From Acidimicrobiia bacterium (GTDB lineage Bacteria; Actinomycetota; Acidimicrobiia; Acidimicrobiales; Bin134), in assembly GCA_022822905.1 (NCBI GenBank), contig JAJDYE010000023.1, positions 124,197 through 188,196 on the forward strand: a DNA stretch of 64,000 bases, read 5' to 3'. The notes beneath the pieces were generated by a model that had not been told where the DNA came from, made no database searches, and was given only the letters and a program-made list of their open reading frames with translations. The translations under genes were made by a program, and so were the position numbers. Shown here in pieces: positions 42,209-49,935 of the stretch. Within the stretch, counting starts at the first letter, position 1; each line of letters starts with the position of its first letter.

Positions 42209-43492
42209 ATGTCGCCCTCCACACTAGCCACCGCGATCGACCTGACTGACATGGACTTGTTCGCAGCACGCGAGCCCTACGAGCTGTACGACGAAATTCG
42301 AGCCCACTCCCCCATCTGGCTTCATCCCGAAACCGCCGACCAACAAGAGCCCTTCTGGCTGGTCACCTCCCACGACCTCATCACCAAAGCCCACCGGATG
42401 GGCCCGGTACTTTCCCATCAGACCGGGCCGGGGCGCGACGGTGCCGGTGGGATCACCATCGCTGACGTGGATATGGGGCCCGGAATCATGATGATCATGA
42501 CCGACCCGCCCGATCACACCCGGTACCGAAAGCTGGTCAGCAGGGGGTTCACACCCCGGATGGTGCGCAAGCTGGAAGACTGGCTCCGCACCAGTAGCCA
42601 CTTCATCATCGACTCGCTCGACGGTCGCACCGAGGGCGATTTCGTGATCGACTTAGCCTCCGAGCTGCCGCTGGTGGTCATCGCCGAGATCGTCGGCGTC
42701 CCCCAAGAAGACCGCTACAGGCTGTTCGAGTGGACCAACTCGGCCATCGGGCGCTTCGATCCTGAATTTCAGGACGATAACGATCCATACTCGCCGGCAA
42801 ACGCGTCTATGGACTCCATCAACATGACCATGTACGCCCAGCAGCTCGCCGAACAGAAACGCCGCTGCCCCGCCGACGACCTGATGACCCAGTTGACGCA
42901 GGCCAAGGTGACCATGGCCGACGGGTCGGTAGCCGAGCTCGATGACTTGGAGACTTCACTCTTTTTCACTTTGCTTGTCATCGCCGGCAACGAGACCACC
43001 CGCAATGCCATCACCCACGGCCTGCTCGCCTTCCATGAGTTTCCCGACCAATGGGAGTTGCTCCGCCGTCATCCCGAGCTCATGCCCAGCGCAGTAGAGG
43101 AGATTCTGCGATTCTCCTCTCCGGTTCGGTACTTTCGCCGTACCGCGGTCGAAGACATTGAATTGGGCGGGGAACACATTGCCGCCGGAGAAAAAGTCGC
43201 CTTGTGGTACTTGGCGGGTAACCGCGACCCCGAGGTATTCCACGACCCCCACCGCTTCGACATCACCCGTACGCCCAATCCCCACCTGGCCTTCGGCGCC
43301 GGTGGGGCTCACTACTGCCTAGGGGCCAATCTGGCCAAGCTGGAGCTGGGGGTCTTTTTCGAAGCGATGATTGCCCGCCTGCCTGAAATCGAGGTGGTCG
43401 GACAGCCCGAGCGGCTACGAGACCTCCAGGTCCACGGCATCAAGCACCTGCCGGTGCGCTACGGGCCGGTAAGCAGCGCCAAAGCCGCCTAG
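42209..43492 (+). CDS. Cytochrome P450
   Basis: 427 residues from ATG 42209, with GAGGAG upstream. All P450 marks are present: AGNETTRNAI (I-helix), EEILRFSSPVRYFRR (E-x-x-R, near 295), and the heme loop FGAGGAHYCLGANLA with the Cys ligand near 369. The overall pattern resembles CYP125/142-type actinobacterial enzymes that hydroxylate sterols or long alkyl chains, but the substrate is not shown here. No ferredoxin gene is adjacent. The promoter lies within the 21-bp repeat array shared with the TetR gene. Confidence 0.94.
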   Translation: MSPSTLATAIDLTDMDLFAAREPYELYDEIRAHSPIWLHPETADQQEPFWLVTSHDLITKAHRMGPVLSHQTGPGRDGAGGITIADVDMGPGIMMIMTDPPDHTRYRKLVSRGFTPRMVRKLEDWLRTSSHFIIDSLDGRTEGDFVIDLASELPLVVIAEIVGVPQEDRYRLFEWTNSAIGRFDPEFQDDNDPYSPANASMDSINMTMYAQQLAEQKRRCPADDLMTQLTQAKVTMADGSVAELDDLETSLFFTLLVIAGNETTRNAITHGLLAFHEFPDQWELLRRHPELMPSAVEEILRFSSPVRYFRRTAVEDIELGGEHIAAGEKVALWYLAGNRDPEVFHDPHRFDITRTPNPHLAFGAGGAHYCLGANLAKLELGVFFEAMIARLPEIEVVGQPERLRDLQVHGIKHLPVRYGPVSSAKAA

Positions 43493-43562
43493 CCCTTCAA
43501 CTCCCCTCCCCCGATACTGTGGGGGCCGAATTCGGCAATGAAACTGGCGAGGGAGCTGATCA

Positions 43563-44342
43563 GTGCCCGACCTCCACGTAGAAGAGCGCGACCACGTCGT
43601 CACCGTCACCATCGACCGCCCCCCGGTCAATGCCGTCACCACCGCCACGATGGCCGAGATCCGCGACGTGTTCTCCACACTGGGCGACGACCGGGACGTA
43701 CGGGTCGCCATCTTCACCGGCGCCGGTGACAAGTCGTTCGTGGCGGGTGTCGACTTGAAGACGTCTGGAACCGAACCCCGCGACCAGCGGCCCTCCACGG
43801 AGCTGACCGACCCCGGATTGGTGGCCCGGGAGGCCATGTGGGCCATCATCGACTGTGCTGTGCCGGTGATCGGGGCCATCAATGGCTATGCGCTGGGTGC
43901 GGGCCTGGCCTATGCCGCCTGCTGCGACATGCTGGTGGCCTCCGAGAACGCCCGCTTCGGTACTCCCGAAATAAATGTCGGGCTTCTGGGGGCCAGCGCC
44001 CACTTGTCGTTGATGATGGGCCGCCACAAGGCCCGGGAGATGTTCTTCACCGGCGAACAGGTGTCTGCACAGGAGATGTACCGCATCGGCGCGGTCCGAG
44101 AGGTGACCTCGTCCGACAAACTCATGGACACCGCGCTGGAACTGGCCCAAGAGCTGGCCGCCAAGAGCCCGATCGCGCTGCGCATGGCCAAGGAGTCAAT
44201 GAACCGAATCGAGGAACTGCCTATGCGGGAGGGCTACCGAACCGAACAGGACTACACCACCCGCCTGATGCGCTTCGACGACTCCCGAGAAGCCCGCCGC
44301 GCCTTTCGGGAGAAGCGCGACCCCGAGTACAAGTGGCAATAG
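43563..44342 (+). CDS. Enoyl-CoA hydratase/isomerase-family protein
   Basis: 259 residues from GTG 43563. Crotonase motifs: VTVTIDRPPVNAVTTATMAEI, the oxyanion segment INGYALGAGLAYAACCD, and ARFGTPEINVGLL, whose Glu matches the second catalytic Glu; the first Glu position is Gly/Leu. Hydration of enoyl-CoA, or a related isomerase or hydrolase reaction, is possible. It follows the P450 gene by 70 bp and may act in the same side-chain degradation. Confidence 0.88.
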   Translation: MPDLHVEERDHVVTVTIDRPPVNAVTTATMAEIRDVFSTLGDDRDVRVAIFTGAGDKSFVAGVDLKTSGTEPRDQRPSTELTDPGLVAREAMWAIIDCAVPVIGAINGYALGAGLAYAACCDMLVASENARFGTPEINVGLLGASAHLSLMMGRHKAREMFFTGEQVSAQEMYRIGAVREVTSSDKLMDTALELAQELAAKSPIALRMAKESMNRIEELPMREGYRTEQDYTTRLMRFDDSREARRAFREKRDPEYKWQ

Positions 44343-44475
44343 CTGAAACTATCCGACAACCAAGTTTGAATGCACTTTGAGTCTATGCTGAATACCCAGC
44401 CCAACGGAGAACGGATACCCAGGCCCCGACCCGACAAAGGGGGTTGCTTCGAAACTGATGGCCTAATGTGGGGTC

Positions 44476-45210
44476 GTGGACCTGGATGAGGTGGACCTTG
44501 GGTCGATCAATTCGTTTGCGGTTCGGGTCGTTCATTTCGCTGAGTGTGTTGCCGAGGCTCACAAGATGGGGCATGGTCCCGGGCCGCACGGGCGTCCTTG
44601 GAAGATTGGTTTCCAGCGCCAAGCAGTGTCGGTCTACGCCGAGACCTTTCCTTCTGCCTACTTGCGGGGCATAGCCGACACCAGCCGACGAACTGCCCTG
44701 CTAATGGATGGGGCGGAAGTCGAAAAGTCGACTGGGGCCAGCTGGGGAATTGTGACCGAGTTCCTTCGCTCTACTGCCGACGCCCTGGCCGAGAACCCGC
44801 AGCTAGCAGCGGTCGCCCCAGAAGCGGGCCGCTCCGACCTGGCGTCCTCCGCAACGGGGCTCGTCCGGTACGAGCGTTTCGCGCAACTGCTGAGCGAAGA
44901 TGGCATCTGCCGGTTGCGGGATGCGGCGTCCACGGTGGCCGGTTACTGCCAAGCCCGCCTCGCGGTGGCCCCAACCGCCCAAGAACTCGAATGGATCATT
45001 TCCGTCGCGGTGAACGAGCCGATCTAAGCCCTCGCCGAACGCAACGACTTATCCCCCAGGGGCATGTACCACCGCTTAGAAGCCATGTGGAAGCGCCTCG
45101 GGGTCAGCACCCCGGTGCAGGGAGTGGCCCTCGCCGTGCAGAAGGGCTGGATCGTGCCTCCGCCCTACGCGCACCGGCATCCCGGCGGCACGAGTTGCAC
45201 TCTGGAATAG
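44476..45210 (+). pseudogene. HTH regulator paralogue interrupted by TAA
   Basis: The frame from GTG 44476 stops at TAA 45025-45027, then continues without another stop to TAG 45208-45210. The part after the TAA (RGMYHRLEAMWKRLGV, VQGVALAVQKGWIV) aligns without gaps to the LuxR-like HTH of the intact neighbour at 45220-45912, with the TAA opposite an Asp. The N-terminal domains also match (HGPGPHG against HGPGEHT). So this is a tandem duplicate whose DNA-binding domain is cut off by a nonsense codon. The truncated 183-residue product could still be made. Confidence 0.8.
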
Positions 45211-45219
45211 GCCTGGGCT

Positions 45220-45912
45220 GTGAATATCGGCTCCGAGCATCTAGGGGTGATTCTCAGACATGCCTGCTGGGTGGAACGGCACGCATCGCAGATAGCTGAA
45301 GCCTTCGAGGCTGGCCACGGACCCGGTGAGCACACCGACGCAGCCAGTGCCGACCTCCACAGACAAATCGGAAGCGTGTACCAGATGACGCTGTCGCCGC
45401 ACTACCTGAGGTTAGTGGCCGACTCCTTTTGGCGCTGTTCGGATCTGATGACAGCAATAGGCCCAGACGGACCGGCCATCGATGGCTGGAACACCGTTTC
45501 CTGCTATCTAAAGGGAGTCTCAGAAACCGTTGCCAGCGGCCTCAACCATTCCCAGCCCAACGGCGACTCCGAATTCAACGACAACACCATGGAATTGCTG
45601 CGCTATGAGAAGCTTGCCACACTCATGCACCCCGAGTTGGTGGGCGCACTGCACAAAGCGGCCACCGCTGTCGCCGACTACTGCCGATTCTTCACGCCGC
45701 TCGCGCCCAACGACACGCAGTTGGCCTGCCTCGAAGCCCTAGCCGCCGGACAAAGCCAGGACGATATTGCCAAGAACCTCGGATATTCCAAACGCCACAT
45801 CCAACGAATATTGGCCGATATGTGGGATCAGTTCGGCGTCGATACCGCCCCCCAAGGTCTGGCTTTCGCCGCGGCCCATGATTGGGTCACCGTCCCTCCG
45901 AATACGGCATAG
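45220..45912 (+). CDS. LuxR-type HTH protein with uncharacterised N-terminal domain
   Basis: 230 residues from GTG 45220. The C-terminal 65 residues form a LuxR/GerE-like helix-turn-helix: ACLEALAAGQSQDDIAKNLGYSKRHIQRILADMWDQFGVD. The N-terminal 160 residues are helical, with no domain I recognise; they share spacing and motifs with the broken upstream copy. No receiver-domain Asp pattern is seen, so it is not an ordinary response regulator. Nine bases separate it from the pseudogene. Confidence 0.75.
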   Translation: MNIGSEHLGVILRHACWVERHASQIAEAFEAGHGPGEHTDAASADLHRQIGSVYQMTLSPHYLRLVADSFWRCSDLMTAIGPDGPAIDGWNTVSCYLKGVSETVASGLNHSQPNGDSEFNDNTMELLRYEKLATLMHPELVGALHKAATAVADYCRFFTPLAPNDTQLACLEALAAGQSQDDIAKNLGYSKRHIQRILADMWDQFGVDTAPQGLAFAAAHDWVTVPPNTA

Positions 45913-45946
45913 GAACACAACGCCCACGTTGGGGCCTGGAAGCGTC

Positions 45947-46438
45947 TTATGGGTGGATGAACCTGCCCTTGCAGTACAGATCCCACTCGTACACCTCCTC
46001 TGAGTAGTACACCACCGCATTCCCGACAAGAACGGTCCAAGAGTCGAGATAGTGGTAGAGCTCATAGCCATTTGACTCTTCACAGCCGTCGGGCATGTTT
46101 GACTGATAGCAGGTTCGGCTTCCTGAAACCGATGCCGACGTGCCCCCTGGAGACCATGACCAGCGCTCGCACAACCGCCCCGGCTCAGGCACAAACTCGT
46201 CTGTTCGGTGGGTTATGCGAACCTCTCCGTATATATGCCGCCCCGACGACTCCGGATCTCCTGGCCGCGTTGGGTCTCCTGCGGTGTCCTCGATCGGGCG
46301 GAAGGTGACTCCCTCATGCTGGTAAATGGCAGTTGACTGAGGGTTGCTAGGATCTTCTTCCTGTGCCACTGCCGGGGCGACAGTCAACATTACCGCTATA
46401 GCTATGATGGCGATTATGGACTTCATCAGAGATCTCAT
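45947..46438 (-). CDS. Secreted small protein of unknown function
   Basis: 163 residues with a clear signal peptide (SIIAIIAIAVMLTVAPAVAQ, likely cut after AVAQ or APA). The mature part has four Cys, is rich in Tyr/Trp (GYELYHYLDSWTVLVGNAVVYYSEEVYEW) and could be a small disulphide-stabilised beta domain. It shares a TRPGDPESSGR motif with the next small protein upstream. Base composition is less GC-rich than the neighbours. No family recognised. Confidence 0.6.
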   Translation of the reverse strand: MRSLMKSIIAIIAIAVMLTVAPAVAQEEDPSNPQSTAIYQHEGVTFRPIEDTAGDPTRPGDPESSGRHIYGEVRITHRTDEFVPEPGRLCERWSWSPGGTSASVSGSRTCYQSNMPDGCEESNGYELYHYLDSWTVLVGNAVVYYSEEVYEWDLYCKGRFIHP

Positions 46439-46471
46439 CCATAGGGTGCAAAAGTACGACCTTGATGAGTC

Positions 46472-46675
46472 TCAGGTATATAGCGATAAAAGTCTTCCCC
46501 CAGATTCAGGGTCGCCGGGGCGATTTGTCTCTGACGCTGCGACGATCGCCTCATGTGCAGCCTTCGCCTCAGGTGTCAGAACGCCATTTGTGCTGTCGGA
46601 AGCAGATACTCCAATAGAAGCTAGAAGAATCATTAAGGCCACTCCGGTAAGGACGGCAATTGTCTTATTCTTCAT
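46472..46675 (-). CDS. Very small secreted protein sharing the RPGDPES motif
   Basis: ATG 46675 has GGAGGAACC upstream. 67 residues: signal peptide (IAVLTGVALMILLASIGVSA), a short helix (TPEAKAAHEAIVAASE) and then NRPGDPESGGR, almost the same as TRPGDPESSGR in the protein encoded just downstream. It may be a truncated paralogue or a small secreted peptide co-expressed with it; the gap is 33 bp. Confidence 0.5.
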   Translation of the reverse strand: MKNKTIAVLTGVALMILLASIGVSASDSTNGVLTPEAKAAHEAIVAASETNRPGDPESGGRLLSLYT

Positions 46676-46770
46676 TTTGGTTCCTCCAGTCGCAGTGCGG
46701 TCGGATTACATTCTTCTGGCAGATCACAACTTATGGTGTTCAGGCAGCAGAGTCAACGAAAAGCCATGTG

Positions 46771-46793
46771 AAAAAACGACAAGTTTTTGTCGT
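46771..46793 (-). terminator. Intrinsic terminator of the minus-strand ligase/redoxin operon
   Basis: On the minus strand ACGACAA pairs with TTGTCGT around AAAC, followed by a run of six T (A-run 46771-46776 on the plus strand, partly in the stem). It stands 67 bp after the PNPOx-like stop codon and so ends that operon. On the plus strand a CTTTT tail also follows. Confidence 0.75.
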
Positions 46794-46859
46794 CTTTTGA
46801 CAGCCGTTGTGTTTGACACTTATGGGTCTGTGAACTCCATCGGTGCTGATTCGGGAGTA

Positions 46860-47330
46860 TTAGAGCAGCTTGCTGTTGTCCCAGTTGAGAATCTTGCCCA
46901 CCGGGGTCAGCTCGATGGTGGAGTTGAGGTTCTTCTCGTAGTAGTCCCGGGTCTGCTCGGGCATCACTTCTTGGGCGGTCCGATACGCGGCGTACTTCTC
47001 ATCGAGGGCAACAGCAATCCTCTGGGCCAGCTCGTCGGAGGGTTCGATCACCCGGCCCACACACTCCACGTGTACCGCCCGCAACTCGGCCCACCTCTCG
47101 CCTGATTCCACCAAGAACGAGCAGCGCTGGTCGTTGCGGACCCGCACCACCTTCTTGCCCCGAGTGACCATGTAGATCTTCTGATCCAATACCACGTACC
47201 ACACCGGCAGGGCGATCGGCTGGCCGTTGGCTCGCAACGTGGTAAGGGTGCCGTTCACCGAGGTCTCCAACATCTCCCAGCACTCCTCTGGCGACATCCG
47301 CACCGTGGGCCTGGCTCTCTCCTCAGTCAT
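46860..47330 (-). CDS. Pyridoxamine 5'-phosphate oxidase-like (PNPOx/FDR fold) protein
   Basis: 156 residues. NGTLTTLRANGQPIALPVWYVVLDQKIYMVTRGKKVVRVRNDQRCSFLVE is the split beta-barrel pattern of PNPOx-like proteins, which in actinobacteria often bind F420 or FMN. It probably reduces a small substrate or binds a flavin; not a true pyridoxine enzyme by context. Its ATG lies inside the end of the acyl-CoA ligase gene (8-bp overlap), so translation is coupled. Last gene before the terminator. Confidence 0.8.
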   Translation of the reverse strand: MTEERARPTVRMSPEECWEMLETSVNGTLTTLRANGQPIALPVWYVVLDQKIYMVTRGKKVVRVRNDQRCSFLVESGERWAELRAVHVECVGRVIEPSDELAQRIAVALDEKYAAYRTAQEVMPEQTRDYYEKNLNSTIELTPVGKILNWDNSKLL

Positions 47331-48882
47331 CGACCAGCCCTCTCAGCTCTCGTCGGAGGATCTTGCCCGAGGCCGATTTGGGAATGGCATCGGTGAACCG
47401 CACCTCTCCGAGGTGTTTGTAAGTGGCCATGTGGTCGGCGACATGGGCCTTGACCGCCCGCTCATCGAGTAGGGAATCCGGGGCGGCAACCACGAATGCC
47501 AGCGGCACCTCGCCGCTCTCGTCGTCGGGGCGACCGACCACTGCGGCATCGGTGATCTGCGGGTGGTCCAGCAGCAGCGCCTCCAACTCGGCGGGGGCCA
47601 CTTGGAACCCCTTGACCTTGATGAGCTCCTTCAGCCGGTCGACGATGTAGACGTGGCCGTCGCCGTCGATCCGGGCGATGTCCCCGGTGTGAAGCCAGCC
47701 GTCCTCGTCGATGGTCTCGGCGGTGGCCACCGGGTTGTTGAGGTAGCCCTTCATCACCTGGGGGCCGCGGATCCACAGTTCCCCTTCGGCATCAACCGGG
47801 AGATCCTCGCCAGAATTGGGGTCCACGATCCTGATTTCGGTGTTGGCCGCCGTCAGCCCCACCGATCCCGGCTTGTAATTGCCCGGCGGAGTGGCGTGAG
47901 AGATCGGGCTGAGTTCGGTCATTCCATAACCCTGAACCACCTCACAGCCGATTCGGGTCGATGCTTCCTCAGCTACTTCGGCTCCCAGCGGTGCCGCTCC
48001 CGACAAAACCTGGCGCAGCGACGACAAATCGAAATCCGCCACCGCGGGGTGCTTGGCCAGCGCCAGCACAATGGGAGGAACGGCGAAGAACCGGGTCACC
48101 TCGTGGCGCTCGATCAACGCCAACGCCTGGGCCAGGTCGAACCGAGGCATGGTAACCAGCGTGGCCCCGTGGTGCAGTTGGTCGTTCATGACCACTTGCA
48201 TGCCGTAGATGTGGAAGAACGGCAGCACGGCCAACACCACATCGCTGGCCTGGGACGCCACCGACGATGCGCACTGCTCGATGTTGTTCACCAGATTGGC
48301 ATGAGTGAGCATCACCCCCTTGGGCAGCCCGGTAGTCCCCGACGAATAGGGCAGCACGACCACGTCGTTGCGGGGGTCAACCTCGACCTGCGTGATTGGG
48401 TCTCCCATCAGCGACTGTATGGGCACGCCCTCTGCCGGGCTGCCGCTGTCGATGACCACAACGTCGCCGCCCACCCCTGCCTGGCCCATAGCCTCTCGGG
48501 CCGAGGCAGCGAACGCTTCAGCGGCAAAGACCAAGCACGCTCCCGAGTCAGTGAGCTGATAAGCGATCTCGTCTACTCCGTAGGTGGGATTGACCGTGGT
48601 AACCGCTCCTCCCGCGACCGCCACCGCATGGAACACCACCGGATACCACGGGGAATTCGGCGCGATCAGCGCAGCGACATCACCTCGCTGGAAACCGCCC
48701 GCGGCCAACCCCCCAGCCAGGGAATACACCGACCGCTCAAGCTGGCCGAACGTGAGCGACCACTCCCCCGGCCCGTCGATCACCGCCTCCTTATCGGCCA
48801 ACTCCGCGGCCCGCTCCAGTACAAACCCCGTGATTGGCTGGGAGCTCAGCGGCTCATCAGGCAAAGGGCTGGGATGAACCAT
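47323..48882 (-). CDS. AMP-dependent acyl-CoA synthetase/ligase
   Basis: 519 residues from ATG 48882 (another start three bases earlier). Adenylate-forming motifs: VVLPYSSGTTGLPKGVMLTH (near residue 180), VVQGYGMTELSPISHA, GELWIRGPQVMKGYLNNP, and the C-terminal FTDAIPKSASGKILRREL with the catalytic Lys. It activates a carboxylic acid to its CoA thioester, probably the compound imported by the transporter whose binding protein is encoded in the same operon. It begins 11 bp after the redoxin stop. Confidence 0.93.
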   Translation of the reverse strand: MVHPSPLPDEPLSSQPITGFVLERAAELADKEAVIDGPGEWSLTFGQLERSVYSLAGGLAAGGFQRGDVAALIAPNSPWYPVVFHAVAVAGGAVTTVNPTYGVDEIAYQLTDSGACLVFAAEAFAASAREAMGQAGVGGDVVVIDSGSPAEGVPIQSLMGDPITQVEVDPRNDVVVLPYSSGTTGLPKGVMLTHANLVNNIEQCASSVASQASDVVLAVLPFFHIYGMQVVMNDQLHHGATLVTMPRFDLAQALALIERHEVTRFFAVPPIVLALAKHPAVADFDLSSLRQVLSGAAPLGAEVAEEASTRIGCEVVQGYGMTELSPISHATPPGNYKPGSVGLTAANTEIRIVDPNSGEDLPVDAEGELWIRGPQVMKGYLNNPVATAETIDEDGWLHTGDIARIDGDGHVYIVDRLKELIKVKGFQVAPAELEALLLDHPQITDAAVVGRPDDESGEVPLAFVVAAPDSLLDERAVKAHVADHMATYKHLGEVRFTDAIPKSASGKILRRELRGLVDD

Positions 48883-48893
48883 CACGAGGTGGC

Positions 48894-49913
48894 TCAGGCG
48901 GGCGTGATGCCGTGGAACGGGCTCCCAGCCGCCTGATACTCCTCGAGCAACTTGAAGAACTCCTCGCCGAAGGGACTCTCACCCCGCAGCGGCATCGCCG
49001 CCCGGACCACAGTGAAGTCCAAAGGCGCGAGCTCGGCGGCGGCGTCGAAGTGGCGGGCGGCCCCTTCCTCGTTTCCGGCCCGCCGCAGATGGGCGGCCAG
49101 TCGGAAATGCAGGCGGGCAGCGATCTCGTCTTCGTCCAGATCAGCGATCTCGCTGTCGGCGTCATCGGGTACAACACCGTCGTGGACCCAGGCACGGATC
49201 TGGTCGAAGTGCCCTTGACAAGTTCGACCGGTGAACTCGCTGAACATGTCGCTTCCGAATTCGTTGGCATTGGGGCGGGCGATTCGTCCCTGCTCGTCGA
49301 TCCACACCACCGCGGGCACGTTGCTTATGGCGTATGTCTCGGTGAGTAGGTGGTTGGGATCCATGAGCACCGGATAGGTGATGCCATCGGCCAGCACCCG
49401 TACCTCGTCGACGGCCTCGTCAATGGCCACAGCAATCACCATGAAGCCGTCGTCGACCAGCTCATTGTGCAATTCCTGCCACCCGGGCAGGTCAAAGGCG
49501 CATCCTCACCAACTGGAAAAGGCGACCAAGAGCCGCTTCTTGCCGGCATAGTCGGAGAGGCTTCGTACCGTGCCGTCGAGATCGGTAAGGGTGAAATCGG
49601 GCGCCTGGCGATCTCGCAGAGCCGCCTGGCGAGTGGCGTTGGGCTGGCCCAACACCACAACGCTGGCGTCGGGGTCAATCACGGTGGGCTGATCCACTGC
49701 ATTGGCCACCGCGGCCAGATCGAGCTTGTCGCCCACCCGGATCGCCGAGCCGTCTCCGACCAGTACGCATTGATCGCCGCGGCAGAGCCCCTCCGGTTTC
49801 AGCGTCCAGCCGACGGCCGCGGAGAGGGCATCGGGGTCGATCAGAGGGCGGCCATCCGCCCATTCGACGGTGGCAGTGGCCACCTCGTCGCCCAGGATGG
49901 TGATAGTAGTCAT
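48894..49913 (-). CDS. Redoxin-family protein with in-frame TGA: candidate selenoprotein
   Basis: One minus-strand frame from ATG 49913 (GGAG upstream) to 48894, broken only by TGA at 49506-49508. The N-terminal domain (LSAAVGWTLKPEGLCRGDQCV) is followed by a thioredoxin-like domain: RQAPDFTLTDLDGTVRSLSDYAG, KKRLLVAFSSW, TGA, G-C-A-F-D-L-P-G-W, then GFMVIAVAID and ISNVPAVVWID. Redoxins have a Cys exactly where TGA stands, giving S-S-W-U-G-C if read as selenocysteine (residue 136 of 339). A hairpin 14 nt after the TGA fits a bacterial SECIS. A nonsense mutation from TGC is the alternative; a gene caller would split it at 49506. Confidence 0.8.
49475..49491 (-). promoter_or_regulatory. SECIS-like hairpin after the redoxin TGA
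   Basis: In the mRNA, CCUGCC and GGCAGG pair perfectly around CGGGU. The stem begins 14 nt after the UGA and the loop covers nt 21-25 after it, the distance at which bacterial SelB-binding hairpins lie, and the loop contains G and U as usual. Such a stem could arise by chance in GC-rich DNA. Confidence 0.5.
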
Positions 49914-49935
49914 GGCGGGTACTCCTTTATTTCGG

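Noticed and set aside
47563..48936. 457-codon plus-strand frame opposite the acyl-CoA ligase
   Set aside because: Antisense shadow of a clear AMP-ligase; His/Arg/Gly-rich with no domain pattern, as expected in GC-rich DNA.
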